Both the position numbers and the translations under genes were made by a program. From an uncultured Collinsella sp. (GTDB lineage Bacteria; Actinomycetota; Coriobacteriia; Coriobacteriales; Coriobacteriaceae), in contig UQIE01000001.1 of NCBI GenBank assembly GCA_900541065.1, positions 1 through 64,000 on the forward strand: DNA of 64,000 nucleotides, in the 5' to 3' direction. A model generated the notes under the pieces. That model saw only the letters and a program-made list of their open reading frames with translations. It did no database searches and was not told the origin of the DNA. This document shows positions 11,006 to 19,834 of this stretch, in pieces (positions within the stretch are counted from its first letter, which is position 1; each line of letters begins with the position of its first letter).

Positions 11006-12361
11006 TTAGCAGACGCCCTGGGCGAGCATAGCGTCGGCGACCTTCAGGAAGCCGGCGATGTTGGCGCCCATGACGAAGTTGCCCTCCTGGCCATACTCCT
11101 TGGCGGTGTCGTCCACGTTGTGGAACATGCCGCGCATGAGCTGCTCGAGCTTGCCGTCGACCTCCTCGAAGGTCCAGGACAGGTGCTCGGCGTTCTGGCT
11201 CATCTCCAGGCCGGACACGAGAACACCGCCGGCGTTGGCAGCCTTACCGGGCATAAAGGCAACGCCGTTCTCCTGGAAGTAAGTCGTGGCCTCGATGGTA
11301 GTGGGCATGTTCGCGCCCTCGCCGACCACCTTGCAGCCGTTGGCGACGAGCGCCTGGGCGTCCTCGAGCAACAGTGTGTTCTCGCGAGCGCAAGGCAGCG
11401 CGATGTCGCAGGGTAGCTGCCAAACGCCGCGGCCGTCGCCCTCGTGCCACACGGCGTTGGGCTTCTCGTCAACGTACATAGCAAGCGTGACGCCCTTGTC
11501 GTGGCCGGAGCGCTTCTTGTTGTAGACGTGCTCGAGCACGGTGTAGTCGATGCCGTCGGGATCCTCAACCCAGCCGTGGGTATCGGAGCAGGCGAGCACC
11601 TTGCCGCCGAGCTGGGAAACCTTCTGGACTGCGTAGATGGCGACGTTACCGGAGCCATGAACGACGACGTTCTTGCCCTCGAAGGAGTCGCCGCGGCTCT
11701 TGAGGTACTCGTCCACAAAGTAGGCCAGGCCGTAGCCGGTGGCCTCGGTACGGGCGAGCGAACCGCCAAAGGAGAGGCCCTTGCCAGTGAGGACGCCGGT
11801 CCACTCGTTGGTCAGGCGCTTGTACTGACCGAACAGGTAGGCAACCTCGCGGCCGCCAACGCCCAGGTCGCCGGCGGGAACGTCGGTGTTGGGGCCGATG
11901 TGGCGATAGAGCTCGGTCATGAAGGACTGGCAGAAGTGCATGATCTCGTTGTTGGACTTGCCCTTGGGGTCAAAGTCGGAGCCGCCCTTGCCGCCGCCCA
12001 TGGGAAGGGTGGTCAGGCTGTTCTTGAGGATCTGCTCCAGGCCCAGGAACTTGAGCATACCCAGGGTGACCGTCGGGTTAAAGCGCAGGCCGCCCTTGTA
12101 GGGTCCAATGGCAGAGTTGAACTCGACGCGGTAGCCGCGGTTGACCTGGACCTTGCCCTGGTCGTCGACCCAGGGGACACGGAACATAACGATGCGCTCG
12201 GGCTCGACGAGGCGCTCAAGCAGGGCGGCCTCCTCGTACTCGGGATGGGCGTCGAGCGCCGGCTGGATGGTGCCGAGGATCTCGGTCGCGGCCTGGATGA
12301 ACTCAGGCTGCTCGGGATAGCGGGCCTTGAGCTCGTCGAGAACTTTCTGCGTGTAGCTCAT
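11006..12361 (-). CDS. gdhA: NADP-type glutamate dehydrogenase
   Basis: Interconverts 2-oxoglutarate plus ammonium with glutamate. The 451-residue protein has the hexameric family blocks: YKGGLRF near residue 90, the catalytic-lysine segment LPMGGGKGGSDFDP near 125, PAGDLGVG near 165, and the Rossmann segment VVVHGSGNVA near 233. The ATG at 12361 is chosen because GGAGG lies just before it; the frame extends to 12409 without a ribosome site. The leader of about 200 nt (12362-12575) contains no gene I can support. Confidence 0.96.
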   Translation of the reverse strand: MSYTQKVLDELKARYPEQPEFIQAATEILGTIQPALDAHPEYEEAALLERLVEPERIVMFRVPWVDDQGKVQVNRGYRVEFNSAIGPYKGGLRFNPTVTLGMLKFLGLEQILKNSLTTLPMGGGKGGSDFDPKGKSNNEIMHFCQSFMTELYRHIGPNTDVPAGDLGVGGREVAYLFGQYKRLTNEWTGVLTGKGLSFGGSLARTEATGYGLAYFVDEYLKSRGDSFEGKNVVVHGSGNVAIYAVQKVSQLGGKVLACSDTHGWVEDPDGIDYTVLEHVYNKKRSGHDKGVTLAMYVDEKPNAVWHEGDGRGVWQLPCDIALPCARENTLLLEDAQALVANGCKVVGEGANMPTTIEATTYFQENGVAFMPGKAANAGGVLVSGLEMSQNAEHLSWTFEEVDGKLEQLMRGMFHNVDDTAKEYGQEGNFVMGANIAGFLKVADAMLAQGVC

Positions 12362-12575
12362 GCTTCCTCCAATTGATGGAAAAGAAAGGTGTCGTTCGAG
12401 GCGCCCCATGCGCCGCGAGCTTTATCGAGTATGGATAATATCGCACTGTTGCAGCAAAGTTTCGCATAAGCCGACGAGCAGATGTTTCGTTTTGATTACG
12501 ATGCAGGTAGAAGCGTTTTTGAGTGCCCGACGCACAAATCGCGTGTTTCGAAGCTGTTTCGTCCACGTGTTCCAA

Positions 12576-12610
12576 ACCACCACATTGGGGACAGGCACCT
12601 TTGTGGTGGT
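12576..12610. terminator. hairpin after the DUF3343 gene
   Basis: ACCACCACA (12576-12584) and TGTGGTGGT (12602-12610) form a 9-bp stem with a 17-nt loop. On the minus strand it begins a few bases after the DUF3343 stop codon and is followed by TTTGG. It is probably a weak terminator. Confidence 0.5.
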
Positions 12611-12618
12611 GTTGGTGG

Positions 12619-13015
12619 TTAGAGGACGAGCTGGTGGTAGTCGGCGGGGGTTACGCGGCCCTCGGTGGCGGCGCGGAAGGCGGCGAGGGCATCGCCCGAG
12701 AACGGCATGGCCCAGCACAGCCCGCAGCCGGCGGTGATGGAGCCGGGCAGCGGCATGATGCGCCCGGGCACACCGGAGGCAAGACACAGCTGTTCGCATT
12801 CCATCACATCGAAGGTGCTGTCGAACGACACGATGATTTTTGCGTTCGTGATCAGGGGCATCGCCGAACGAGGCCTCGCGGTGCGACTCGCGATACGCAG
12901 CCGCCGCTGCCTCTTCCTCGGCCGTATGTCCACAGCCGCCACAGCCGCAGGTGCAAGGCTCGGACCCATCGCAAGTGCAAGGTTCTCCCGTGTCGGGACA
13001 AATATCGTGAGACAT
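12619..13015 (-). CDS. DUF3343 protein with a Cys-rich N-terminus, apparently frameshifted
   Basis: The C-terminal 80 residues (12619-12861) are a clear DUF3343 domain (KIIVSFDSTF, CEQLCLASGVPGR, PGSITAGCGLCW), related to the gene at 40717. DUF3343 proteins are commonly found with selenium genes; their role is unknown. The upstream part (from 13015, another frame) begins MSHDICPDTGEPCTC and contains seven Cys in CxC/CxCxxC spacing. It has the same leader, GGAGTTGCC before the ATG, as the second DUF3343 gene, which argues that 13015 is the real start. The frame has to change near 12861; the internal ATG there has no good ribosome site. This may be a sequencing error, a recent mutation or programmed slippage. 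The gene follows mobA by 15 nt. Confidence 0.65.
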
Positions 13016-13030
13016 GGCAACTCCAATCGT

Positions 13031-13663
13031 CTAGGCGAGTAACTCGGCCGCCGCAAACTCCTCGGGCGTATTGACGTTTTCGAAGCAGAGCGTCGAGCCG
13101 GCGACCGCGACAATCTGAGGCTCGTCCAAATGCCCGGCGTTCATCCGGTCGATCAGGCAGCGGATTCGCTGACGGTCACCGGCGAGCAGCTCTTGGGCAA
13201 CCGGCGCACACGCGTCACGGCGCCAGACGGCGCAAAGCGGCTCAATCCCCCGCTCCTCGCGCGGCACGCACACGTCGAGCGCCTCGGCCTCGACACAGCC
13301 AGCAAGGGCACCGATTAGCTCCGAAGAGACAAACGGCATATCACAGGCGACGATAGCAACGAGAGGCAGCCGGGCCGCAGTCAGCGAACTCGCGATGCCG
13401 CGCATGGCGCCCGCCGGCCCCTCAAGGTCCGACACTATTCGCGGCACCAGGCCGCCAAACGCGCGCTCCTCAAGGTAGGCAAGCTCGCTGGGACGCGAAG
13501 TCGTCACGACCAACTCGCCGGCAACTGGCGCCAGCCGACCCAGCACGCGTTCGATGAGCGGCTCGCCGCAAAACGCCATGCGAGCCTTATCGCAGCCCAT
13601 GCGCGACGACAACCCGCCCGCCTGGACGACACAAGAAAGATCGGCACGTCTTACGGTAGTCAT
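13031..13663 (-). CDS. mobA: MobA-like molybdenum cofactor guanylyltransferase
   Basis: Probably joins GMP to molybdopterin to make the bis-MGD cofactor used by FdhF and the 17557-19674 oxidoreductase. The nucleotidyltransferase signature AGGLSSRMGCDKA is near residue 15, LIERVL follows, and the metal-binding segment VAIVACDMPF is near residue 100. About 210 residues is normal. The start is taken at 13663 (MTTVRRADL); GGAGG lies about 11 nt upstream, slightly far, and the frame is open further up. It sits between selC and the DUF3343 gene in the same direction. Confidence 0.85.
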   Translation of the reverse strand: MTTVRRADLSCVVQAGGLSSRMGCDKARMAFCGEPLIERVLGRLAPVAGELVVTTSRPSELAYLEERAFGGLVPRIVSDLEGPAGAMRGIASSLTAARLPLVAIVACDMPFVSSELIGALAGCVEAEALDVCVPREERGIEPLCAVWRRDACAPVAQELLAGDRQRIRCLIDRMNAGHLDEPQIVAVAGSTLCFENVNTPEEFAAAELLA

Positions 13664-13817
13664 ACGACAAAACACCTCCATCGGCATGCTCGAAACCCGA
13701 TGCACGAAGCTAAATACAGCCGCCGAAATAGCGGCGCTACGAAAAGCTCGTGCAAAAACAAAACAGCGCCTTTGCGGCACGCAGCAAGACCGCGAGCACA
13801 AAAGCGCTGGTAGCGTA

Positions 13818-13914
13818 TGGCGGGAACGTATGTGAATCGAACACATCCAAGACGTTTTGCACGCCTCGCAACGGTTTTGAGGACCGCGGAGCCCACCGGA
13901 GCCCATCCGTTCCC
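13818..13914 (-). tRNA. selC: selenocysteine tRNA (anticodon UCA)
   Basis: A 97-nt minus-strand cloverleaf with the features of tRNA-Sec. The acceptor starts GGGAACG and ends CGTTCCC-G-CCA (CCA encoded). The D-stem is six pairs (GGGCTC/GGGCTC, with G-U pairs) around loop CGGT. The anticodon loop is CCTCAAA, giving UCA, on stem GCGGT/ACCGT. The variable arm is long (GAGGCGT/ACGTCTT), and the T-arm is ATGTG-TTCGATT-CACAT. It lies just downstream of selB and selA. Reading UGA requires SelA to convert Ser-tRNA-Sec and SelB to deliver it. The eighth acceptor pair is a G-A mismatch. Confidence 0.95.
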
Positions 13915-13970
13915 AAGTGCGGCGGTATTTTACCAAACCGAAACGGCTCCATCCCAAAAAGACGAACAAG

Positions 13971-14033
13971 AAGTTGCGGTGGAATAGTTCCTGTATGGGG
14001 GTGCCTCCAAATAGGAACTATTTCACCGCAACT
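13971..14033. repeat. dispersed palindrome, copy 2
   Basis: Arms AGTTGCGGTGGAATAGTTCCT and its partner pair over 21 bases with a single G-T wobble. The inner arm is the AGTTCCT variant shared with copy 6 at 63377. It sits between the selB stop and the 5' end of selC. Confidence 0.95.
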
Positions 14034-14058
14034 GAGGAGGCGGGAGCGAGTGACCGGC

Positions 14059-16026
14059 CTAGCGCAGGGACCTCAAGCCGCCGGCGTCCTTGTCGAGCAC
14101 CGTAAAGCGCACGGCATCCAGGTGCTCCAAGATGCTGATGGCACGTTTGCGCGACACACCCAGGGCCTCGCGCAGTACGCTCGTGGTCGCAGCGCCACCG
14201 GCTGTCTCAATGGCAGCGGCAACAAGCTCGCGCGCATGGGCCTCGGCGGCAGCGGACAGGGCAACGTCGCGCTCGACCTTAACGATCGAGCGGTTGAGCG
14301 AAAGCTCGCGCAGGGCACGCGTCATGGTGTCGCGATCGAGCTGCAACTGCTCGCCAACCTCGGGCAGCGTCGGCGCATCGAGGCCGGCTTCGTCCAGCAA
14401 GGCAACGATCCGATCGCAAGCCTCTCGCACCACGCGTGCGGCTGCGGCGGCCGAGTGTGGATCGAATACCTCGGCGCCCTCGGCGGCGCACACGCCACGC
14501 GAGCAGCCCTCGGCAATCAGAGCCGCGGCAACGCCTTCATCAGCGGCAGGCCACGCAGCATGGGCAACGGCGCCGGGCGTAAAGCCCGTCTCCTTGGGAG
14601 CCGCCGCGTGCATGGCTGACAGGGTCGCCGCAAGTGCATCCATCCCGGCGTCCAGCACCACGGCGTCCGCATAGAGGTCCGCGTCGCCCACGGCAAGCTT
14701 GCAAACGGAGTCCTGCGCCACCAACCCACGCAGCACGGCATCGACCTCGCCGACACCAAGATCCAAAGCCTCGGCAATATCAACCGCCGCAACCGGCAGC
14801 GTCTGCAGCGCCAGCCAAGCGCCCACACCGCCCGCGATATCGCCGGACTCGAGCGCCGCATACAGCGCACGCTCCCCTTCGGCAAGCTCGCGCGAGCGAC
14901 GGCAGCGCGAAAGCAGCACACGCCCGCCGCCAATGAGCATCACGGGCGAATAGGACAGCACCACGGCATGGTCGCCGGCGCGCAGCGGCAGCGGTTCCTC
15001 CAAGCGCACCTGAACGATACGGGTCTCGCCCACCGCCATGGGGGCCTCGCCCTCCATGAACATGATACGACCGACTACCTCGGCCGTACCCGCCATCACG
15101 TGCACACGCGCACCCGACTCGAGCACACGCGGCTTGGCTCCCTCGCGACCCAAATACGTAAACGTCATCATAAAGCGCATCGTCTGGCCAAAGCGACCCT
15201 CCACGCCGAGCATCTCACCGCGATCGAGCGCAGCAACGCCGTCACCAACCAGGTTGAGCGCCACACGCTGACCGGGCAGCGCCCGTTGCGTGTCGCCATG
15301 CACTTGGATCCCGCGTACGCGGCAGGCCGTGCGCGACGGCAGCGCGACGAGCTCATCGCCCACCGCAACCGGCGCATCGTGCAGCGTTCCCGTCACGACG
15401 GTGCCGGCGCCCTTGATCGTAAAGCAGCGGTCGATGGGAAGACGCGGTGCGGCATCGGTGAGCTCGGCACGGTCGCGACAGAAATCCCAGCAAGCGGCAA
15501 CCTGCTCGTCGAGCGCAGCCAGCAGGTCATCGATTCCCGCGCCGGTCTTGGATGACACGGGGATAATCGACGCACCGGCAAACACGGTGTCCGACAAAAA
15601 ATCATCGACGTCGAGCTCGGCCAGCTCAATCATTTCGCTATCGGCCAGGTCGCACATCGTCAGCGCCACCACCATGTGTGTGACGCCCAGCAGCTCCAGC
15701 ACATGCACGTGCTCGCGGGTCTGCGGCATTACGCCCTCAACGGCAGAGACCACCAGCACGGCCACGTCGATACCCGTGGCGCCCTGCACCATGGCGCGCA
15801 AGTAATGCGCGTGGCCCGGCACGTCGACCAGGCCAACGATCTTGCCACTCGGCAGCGCCAGCTCGCCAAAGCCCAACTCCACGGTCATACCGCGACGGCG
15901 CTCAACCTCCAGGCGGTCGGGATTCATGCCGGTCAGTGCCTCGATCAGCGCCGACTTACCGTGGTCGACGTGACCCGCAGTGCCAACGATAACGGGACAC
16001 TCCACCAGCGCTTGAACCTCACTCAT
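14059..16026 (-). CDS. selB: SelB, selenocysteine-specific elongation factor
   Basis: GTPase that carries Sec-tRNA-Sec to UGA codons by binding the SECIS hairpin. The 655-residue protein has an EF-Tu-like N-terminal GTPase domain (GHVDHGKS at residues 18-25, DVPGH for the G3 motif) and two beta-barrel domains. It ends with several winged-helix domains over roughly the last 260 residues, which bind the mRNA hairpin. The ATG overlaps the selA stop by four bases (ATGA), so it is translationally coupled. Its likely clients here are fdhF and selD. Confidence 0.96.
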   Translation of the reverse strand: MSEVQALVECPVIVGTAGHVDHGKSALIEALTGMNPDRLEVERRRGMTVELGFGELALPSGKIVGLVDVPGHAHYLRAMVQGATGIDVAVLVVSAVEGVMPQTREHVHVLELLGVTHMVVALTMCDLADSEMIELAELDVDDFLSDTVFAGASIIPVSSKTGAGIDDLLAALDEQVAACWDFCRDRAELTDAAPRLPIDRCFTIKGAGTVVTGTLHDAPVAVGDELVALPSRTACRVRGIQVHGDTQRALPGQRVALNLVGDGVAALDRGEMLGVEGRFGQTMRFMMTFTYLGREGAKPRVLESGARVHVMAGTAEVVGRIMFMEGEAPMAVGETRIVQVRLEEPLPLRAGDHAVVLSYSPVMLIGGGRVLLSRCRRSRELAEGERALYAALESGDIAGGVGAWLALQTLPVAAVDIAEALDLGVGEVDAVLRGLVAQDSVCKLAVGDADLYADAVVLDAGMDALAATLSAMHAAAPKETGFTPGAVAHAAWPAADEGVAAALIAEGCSRGVCAAEGAEVFDPHSAAAAARVVREACDRIVALLDEAGLDAPTLPEVGEQLQLDRDTMTRALRELSLNRSIVKVERDVALSAAAEAHARELVAAAIETAGGAATTSVLREALGVSRKRAISILEHLDAVRFTVLDKDAGGLRSLR

Positions 16027-17480
16027 CGAGCAATCGCCTTCTCAACGCACGCGACGAGCGTCGATGCCGCCGTCTCGATATCGCGGTCGCCAACGAGTGT
16101 GCGCACATCAAACAGAATGCGGTCGTGCGAGGCGCGCGTGACGACCGGCGTATCGAAGTCTTGGACGAGCGAGCGCTTGAGAGCGTCGACGGACAGGCGC
16201 CCGTCGACCGGGCAGACGGCCACGCACATCGTGGGCAGCTCGACGGTAGGCAGCGAGCCGCCGCCGGGAGTCGACGAATCCTCGACGATCTCCATCTGAA
16301 CGGCGCACGGGCAACCCGCTTTATCGAGGCCCGCCACCATCAGATCGCGCAACTTGCGTGCGCGACGCTCCAGATGAGCCTGCGGCAGCGTGAGCATATT
16401 GAGCACCGGCACCTCGCGATGGGCCACATCCGCCCCATCCATGTAAATACGCAGCGTGCCCTCGAGCGCCGCCAGTGCGAGCTTGCCCGGGCGCAGGGCA
16501 CGCATAAGCGGATGCGACCCGCAGGCCTGGACCAGATCGCGACGGCCCATGATAATGCCCGCTTGTGCGGCACCGAGCAGCTTATCGCCCGAGCACGACA
16601 CGATATCGAGTCCCGCCGCGACCGAAGCCGGCGTGGGCTCCTCACCGCCGCGCACCAGGATGTCATCGGGCAAAAGCGCGCCCGACCCCTGGTCCTCGTA
16701 GAACAGCAGGCCATGCTTGTGAGCAAGCGCCGCAAGCTCCCGAGAACCCACCTCCTCGTGGAAACCCTCGATGCGATAGTTGGAAGGATGGACCTTGAGG
16801 ATCATCGCCGTATCGGGCGTGATGGCGCGCTCGTAGTCGCTCAAATGCGTGCGGTTGGTGGCCCCGACCTCAACGAGCTTGGCACCCGAGGCCTCCATAA
16901 CATCGGGGATACGGAAGCTGCCGCCGATCTCGACAAGCTCGCCGCGGCTGACGATGACCTCCTTGCCTGCGGCATGGGTCGCCAGCACCAACAGCACGGC
17001 AGCCGCGTTATTGTTAACGACCAGCGCGTCCTCGGCACCGGTAAGCGAGCGGATGAGCTGCGCGGCATGTTCCTTGCGCGACCCGCGCGAGCAGGTGTCC
17101 ACGCTGTACTCGAGCGTGCTGTAGCCGCGCGCGACCTCGGCCACGGCCTTGGCGGCCGACTCCGCGAGCGGGGCTCGACCCAGGTTGGTATGGATAACAA
17201 CACCCGTGGCGTTGACGGCGGGACGCAGGCTCGGCAACGCGGAGCGGTGCGCACGCCACTCGATGGCCGAGGCCAGCTCGCGCTTGGAACGCGAGGCGGC
17301 GCCGGCGCGAATGGCGGCGCGCTCCTCGTCGAGCTCAGCCGTCACGGCAGCATGGACCACCGCGTCGCAGGTCTCCCCTGTCGCCTTCACCACCGGCCAC
17401 TCGGCAAGCAGCTCGTTGACGGAAGGGATGGCGCGCAGGCGGGCGCGCACCTCATCGGACATGTTCTGGCTATCGCTCAT
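16023..17480 (-). CDS. selA: SelA, L-seryl-tRNA(Sec) selenium transferase
   Basis: PLP enzyme that turns Ser-tRNA-Sec into Sec-tRNA-Sec with selenophosphate. It has 485 residues, near the usual size. The PLP-lysine segment SCSGDKLLGAAQAG is near residue 300, and the N-terminal block THT/NLGRAPLAESA is near residue 95. AAAGG stands before the ATG at 17480; a second Met at codon 7 is possible. It heads the selA-selB-selC run and lies 76 nt after the oxidoreductase gene, in the same direction. Confidence 0.96.
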   Translation of the reverse strand: MSDSQNMSDEVRARLRAIPSVNELLAEWPVVKATGETCDAVVHAAVTAELDEERAAIRAGAASRSKRELASAIEWRAHRSALPSLRPAVNATGVVIHTNLGRAPLAESAAKAVAEVARGYSTLEYSVDTCSRGSRKEHAAQLIRSLTGAEDALVVNNNAAAVLLVLATHAAGKEVIVSRGELVEIGGSFRIPDVMEASGAKLVEVGATNRTHLSDYERAITPDTAMILKVHPSNYRIEGFHEEVGSRELAALAHKHGLLFYEDQGSGALLPDDILVRGGEEPTPASVAAGLDIVSCSGDKLLGAAQAGIIMGRRDLVQACGSHPLMRALRPGKLALAALEGTLRIYMDGADVAHREVPVLNMLTLPQAHLERRARKLRDLMVAGLDKAGCPCAVQMEIVEDSSTPGGGSLPTVELPTMCVAVCPVDGRLSVDALKRSLVQDFDTPVVTRASHDRILFDVRTLVGDRDIETAASTLVACVEKAIAR

Positions 17481-17556
17481 GTGCGACCTTTCAAAACCAA
17501 AGGTGAATCAATCGTTCGAACGTCAAACTATCAGCCAATTCGATCGGCTGAGTCAA

Positions 17557-19674
17557 TCAATCGCTATTATCCTCGCGCGCCGCGATCTTTTCCACGCGAA
17601 CGGCGTTTTCCTGGGTGAGCGCGGCGCCCGTCAACGGGTCCCAACGCAACGGTGTATGGTCGAGCGGGCCCACGCCCAAGGCTTGAGCGCCACCGGCATC
17701 GGCGCCAAACGAACGCCCGCCGGGGGCGGCCGAGGTGAAGATGCACGCCGGATGCAGATACGGCGTCGTCTCCACGTGCACGCGGTCGCGGCCCAAATCG
17801 CTCACGAGTTCGACGATCTCGCCGTCGACGATGCCCATGCGCGCAGCAACATCGGCATTCATCTGCACGGCATCCAGGTCCGATCCGGCCTCGGCGGCAC
17901 CTTGGGCCGCGAGCCTTCGCGAGGTATGCGACTCAAAGGGACGGTTGCCGCTAATGAGGCGAAACATCCCCGGACCGGGCTCCACCATGGGAGCGATCCA
18001 GTTGGGTACACGACCCAGACCGGCTCGTTCCCATACGTCGCTTGCCAGCGCAATTTTGCCGCCATCCAAGGGAATCGCCGGCTCGCCCGTACGCGACGGC
18101 AACGCAACACCCGTGTCGGTCCAGCCGCGCTCCTTGAGCTCGTCCAGATTGATCCCAAAAGGCGCCACCTGGGCAGCCGCCAGATCGTCAGACGTAAACT
18201 GGAAGTACTCGCCCACGCCACACGCCTGCGCCAGACCGGCAAAAATCTCCCGACCGGGACGTGAGTCGTCATGCTGCACAGGCAGCACGGCGTTGCGGTA
18301 GAACACGCGCGAATCGTTGGCGCCCACGACCGTCCCCACGCCGCGGTCGGCCTCCAGATACGTCACGTCGGGCAGCACGAAATCAGAAGCACGCGCCGTC
18401 TCGGACCAGCGAATATCAATCGTTACGAGCAAGTCGAGCTGCTGCAAAATACTCAACCAAGCCTGTGCATTGCCATAGCCCGCACCGGGGTTACTGGCAT
18501 AGACGATGAGCCCACGCAAATCGCCGGCAAGAATCGACTGACCGATGGTCGTGCACAGGCCGCGCACCGGATCGACCAGTGGATAGCGCTCGGACCCCAA
18601 CTTGGGCCCACGCGGCACCGGCGGCGTCGCAAAGCACGTGGGATCGAGGTCGCCCAACACAAGCGGCGTGGGCGGGTTGAGGGCACCGCCCTCATGCCCG
18701 ATGCAGCCCAGCAGCACATCGACCAAGCAGATAGCGCGCGCGGTCTGGGTGCTATTGGCATACGCGATGCCGATGCCACCATGAAAGCCTGCATCCACCA
18801 CAGCGGCAGGCGCGGCGGCAGCTAGCTCGCGCGCCGTGGCGACAATCTCTGCGGCCGGCACGTCGCACATCGACTCGGCCCACTCGGGCGTCCAAGCACT
18901 GGCCGCCTGCGCCAGCTCGTCAAAGCCTGTGGCGTAGCGGTCCACGAACTCGTGATCGTACAGGTCCTCGGATACCAGCACATGTGCGATACCCAGCAGC
19001 AACGCCAGATCGCATCCAGGACGTACGCGCAGCCAGCGGTCGGCAAGCGCGGCCGAGCCGCTGCGCCGGGGGTCAACCACGATGATCTTCGCCCCGCGCC
19101 GGCGCGCATCGTTGAGCGCGTCAACGGCCCCCATCGTCGACGAATCGACAATGGAACGCCCCAGGTACATGATGCAGTCGGTATGCGCAAGGTCGGAGGC
19201 GGGGCTATAGCCCAGGCTGTGCTCCCAACCGGTAAGTCTGCTTACCTCGCAGGCGCCATCGGCACCGTACACGTTGGGCGAGCCCAGCGCATGCATAAAG
19301 CGATAGGCCCGGTAGCGGTCGAACGAGGGCACACCAAGTGCCATGCCCAGCGCACGGGGCCCGCGCTCGTCAACAATTCCCAAAAGACGCTCGGCAATCT
19401 GAGCAAACGCCTCGTCCCAGGTAATCGCATCAAACCCCGAGCCATCCCGGCGGCGTCGCATGGGGTGCAAAATCCGGTCGCGCTCGTCAAACGGCATTGC
19501 CAGGCGATGGCGCCCGCGGGCGCACAGGGCACGCGCCGCGCACGGATGTCCCGGCACCGGCAACTCGGCCACCACGCGACCGTCCTCAACGCGTGCCGCA
19601 AAGGCGCAATCGGCATAGCATCCCCCGCATGTCGTCACCACGGAGCGACCGTCATGCATAGCTCTCGATGCCAT
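17557..19674 (-). CDS. orphan molybdopterin oxidoreductase of the DMSO-reductase family
   Basis: A 705-residue bis-MGD enzyme without nearby electron-transfer or membrane-anchor subunits. The N-terminal 4Fe-4S ligands are CGGCYADC then HPCAARALC, near residues 17-50. The position of the Mo ligand reads GADGACEVSRLTG, so Cys is the likely ligand, as in the thiosulfate/polysulfide reductase branch. The C-terminal molydop-binding domain (SGNRPFESH onward) is present. No twin-arginine signal is seen, so it probably acts in the cytoplasm. It is close upstream of selA. The substrate is unknown. The start at 19674 has AAGGA upstream. Confidence 0.85.
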   Translation of the reverse strand: MASRAMHDGRSVVTTCGGCYADCAFAARVEDGRVVAELPVPGHPCAARALCARGRHRLAMPFDERDRILHPMRRRRDGSGFDAITWDEAFAQIAERLLGIVDERGPRALGMALGVPSFDRYRAYRFMHALGSPNVYGADGACEVSRLTGWEHSLGYSPASDLAHTDCIMYLGRSIVDSSTMGAVDALNDARRRGAKIIVVDPRRSGSAALADRWLRVRPGCDLALLLGIAHVLVSEDLYDHEFVDRYATGFDELAQAASAWTPEWAESMCDVPAAEIVATARELAAAAPAAVVDAGFHGGIGIAYANSTQTARAICLVDVLLGCIGHEGGALNPPTPLVLGDLDPTCFATPPVPRGPKLGSERYPLVDPVRGLCTTIGQSILAGDLRGLIVYASNPGAGYGNAQAWLSILQQLDLLVTIDIRWSETARASDFVLPDVTYLEADRGVGTVVGANDSRVFYRNAVLPVQHDDSRPGREIFAGLAQACGVGEYFQFTSDDLAAAQVAPFGINLDELKERGWTDTGVALPSRTGEPAIPLDGGKIALASDVWERAGLGRVPNWIAPMVEPGPGMFRLISGNRPFESHTSRRLAAQGAAEAGSDLDAVQMNADVAARMGIVDGEIVELVSDLGRDRVHVETTPYLHPACIFTSAAPGGRSFGADAGGAQALGVGPLDHTPLRWDPLTGAALTQENAVRVEKIAAREDNSD

Positions 19675-19782
19675 CTCGATTATTCCTTCCAGCTCAGGGG
19701 TTCATGCCCCGCCGCACCACAGCCCTGCCACCAGCTGCCGCGACGCAAAGCCCGCTGCATCTACCGCAGCAAGACACGAAGA

Positions 19783-19814
19783 GCCTCCCAAAAGGCAAAC
19801 GCCCCTCGGGAGGC
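19783..19814. terminator. possible terminator of focA
   Basis: GCCTCCC and GGGAGGC form a 7-bp stem around 18 nt, 20 nt after the focA stop on the minus strand. The run after it (TCTTCG) is poor in T, so termination may be weak. Confidence 0.4.
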
Positions 19815-19834
19815 CCGTACGTCATTCCAGCTTA

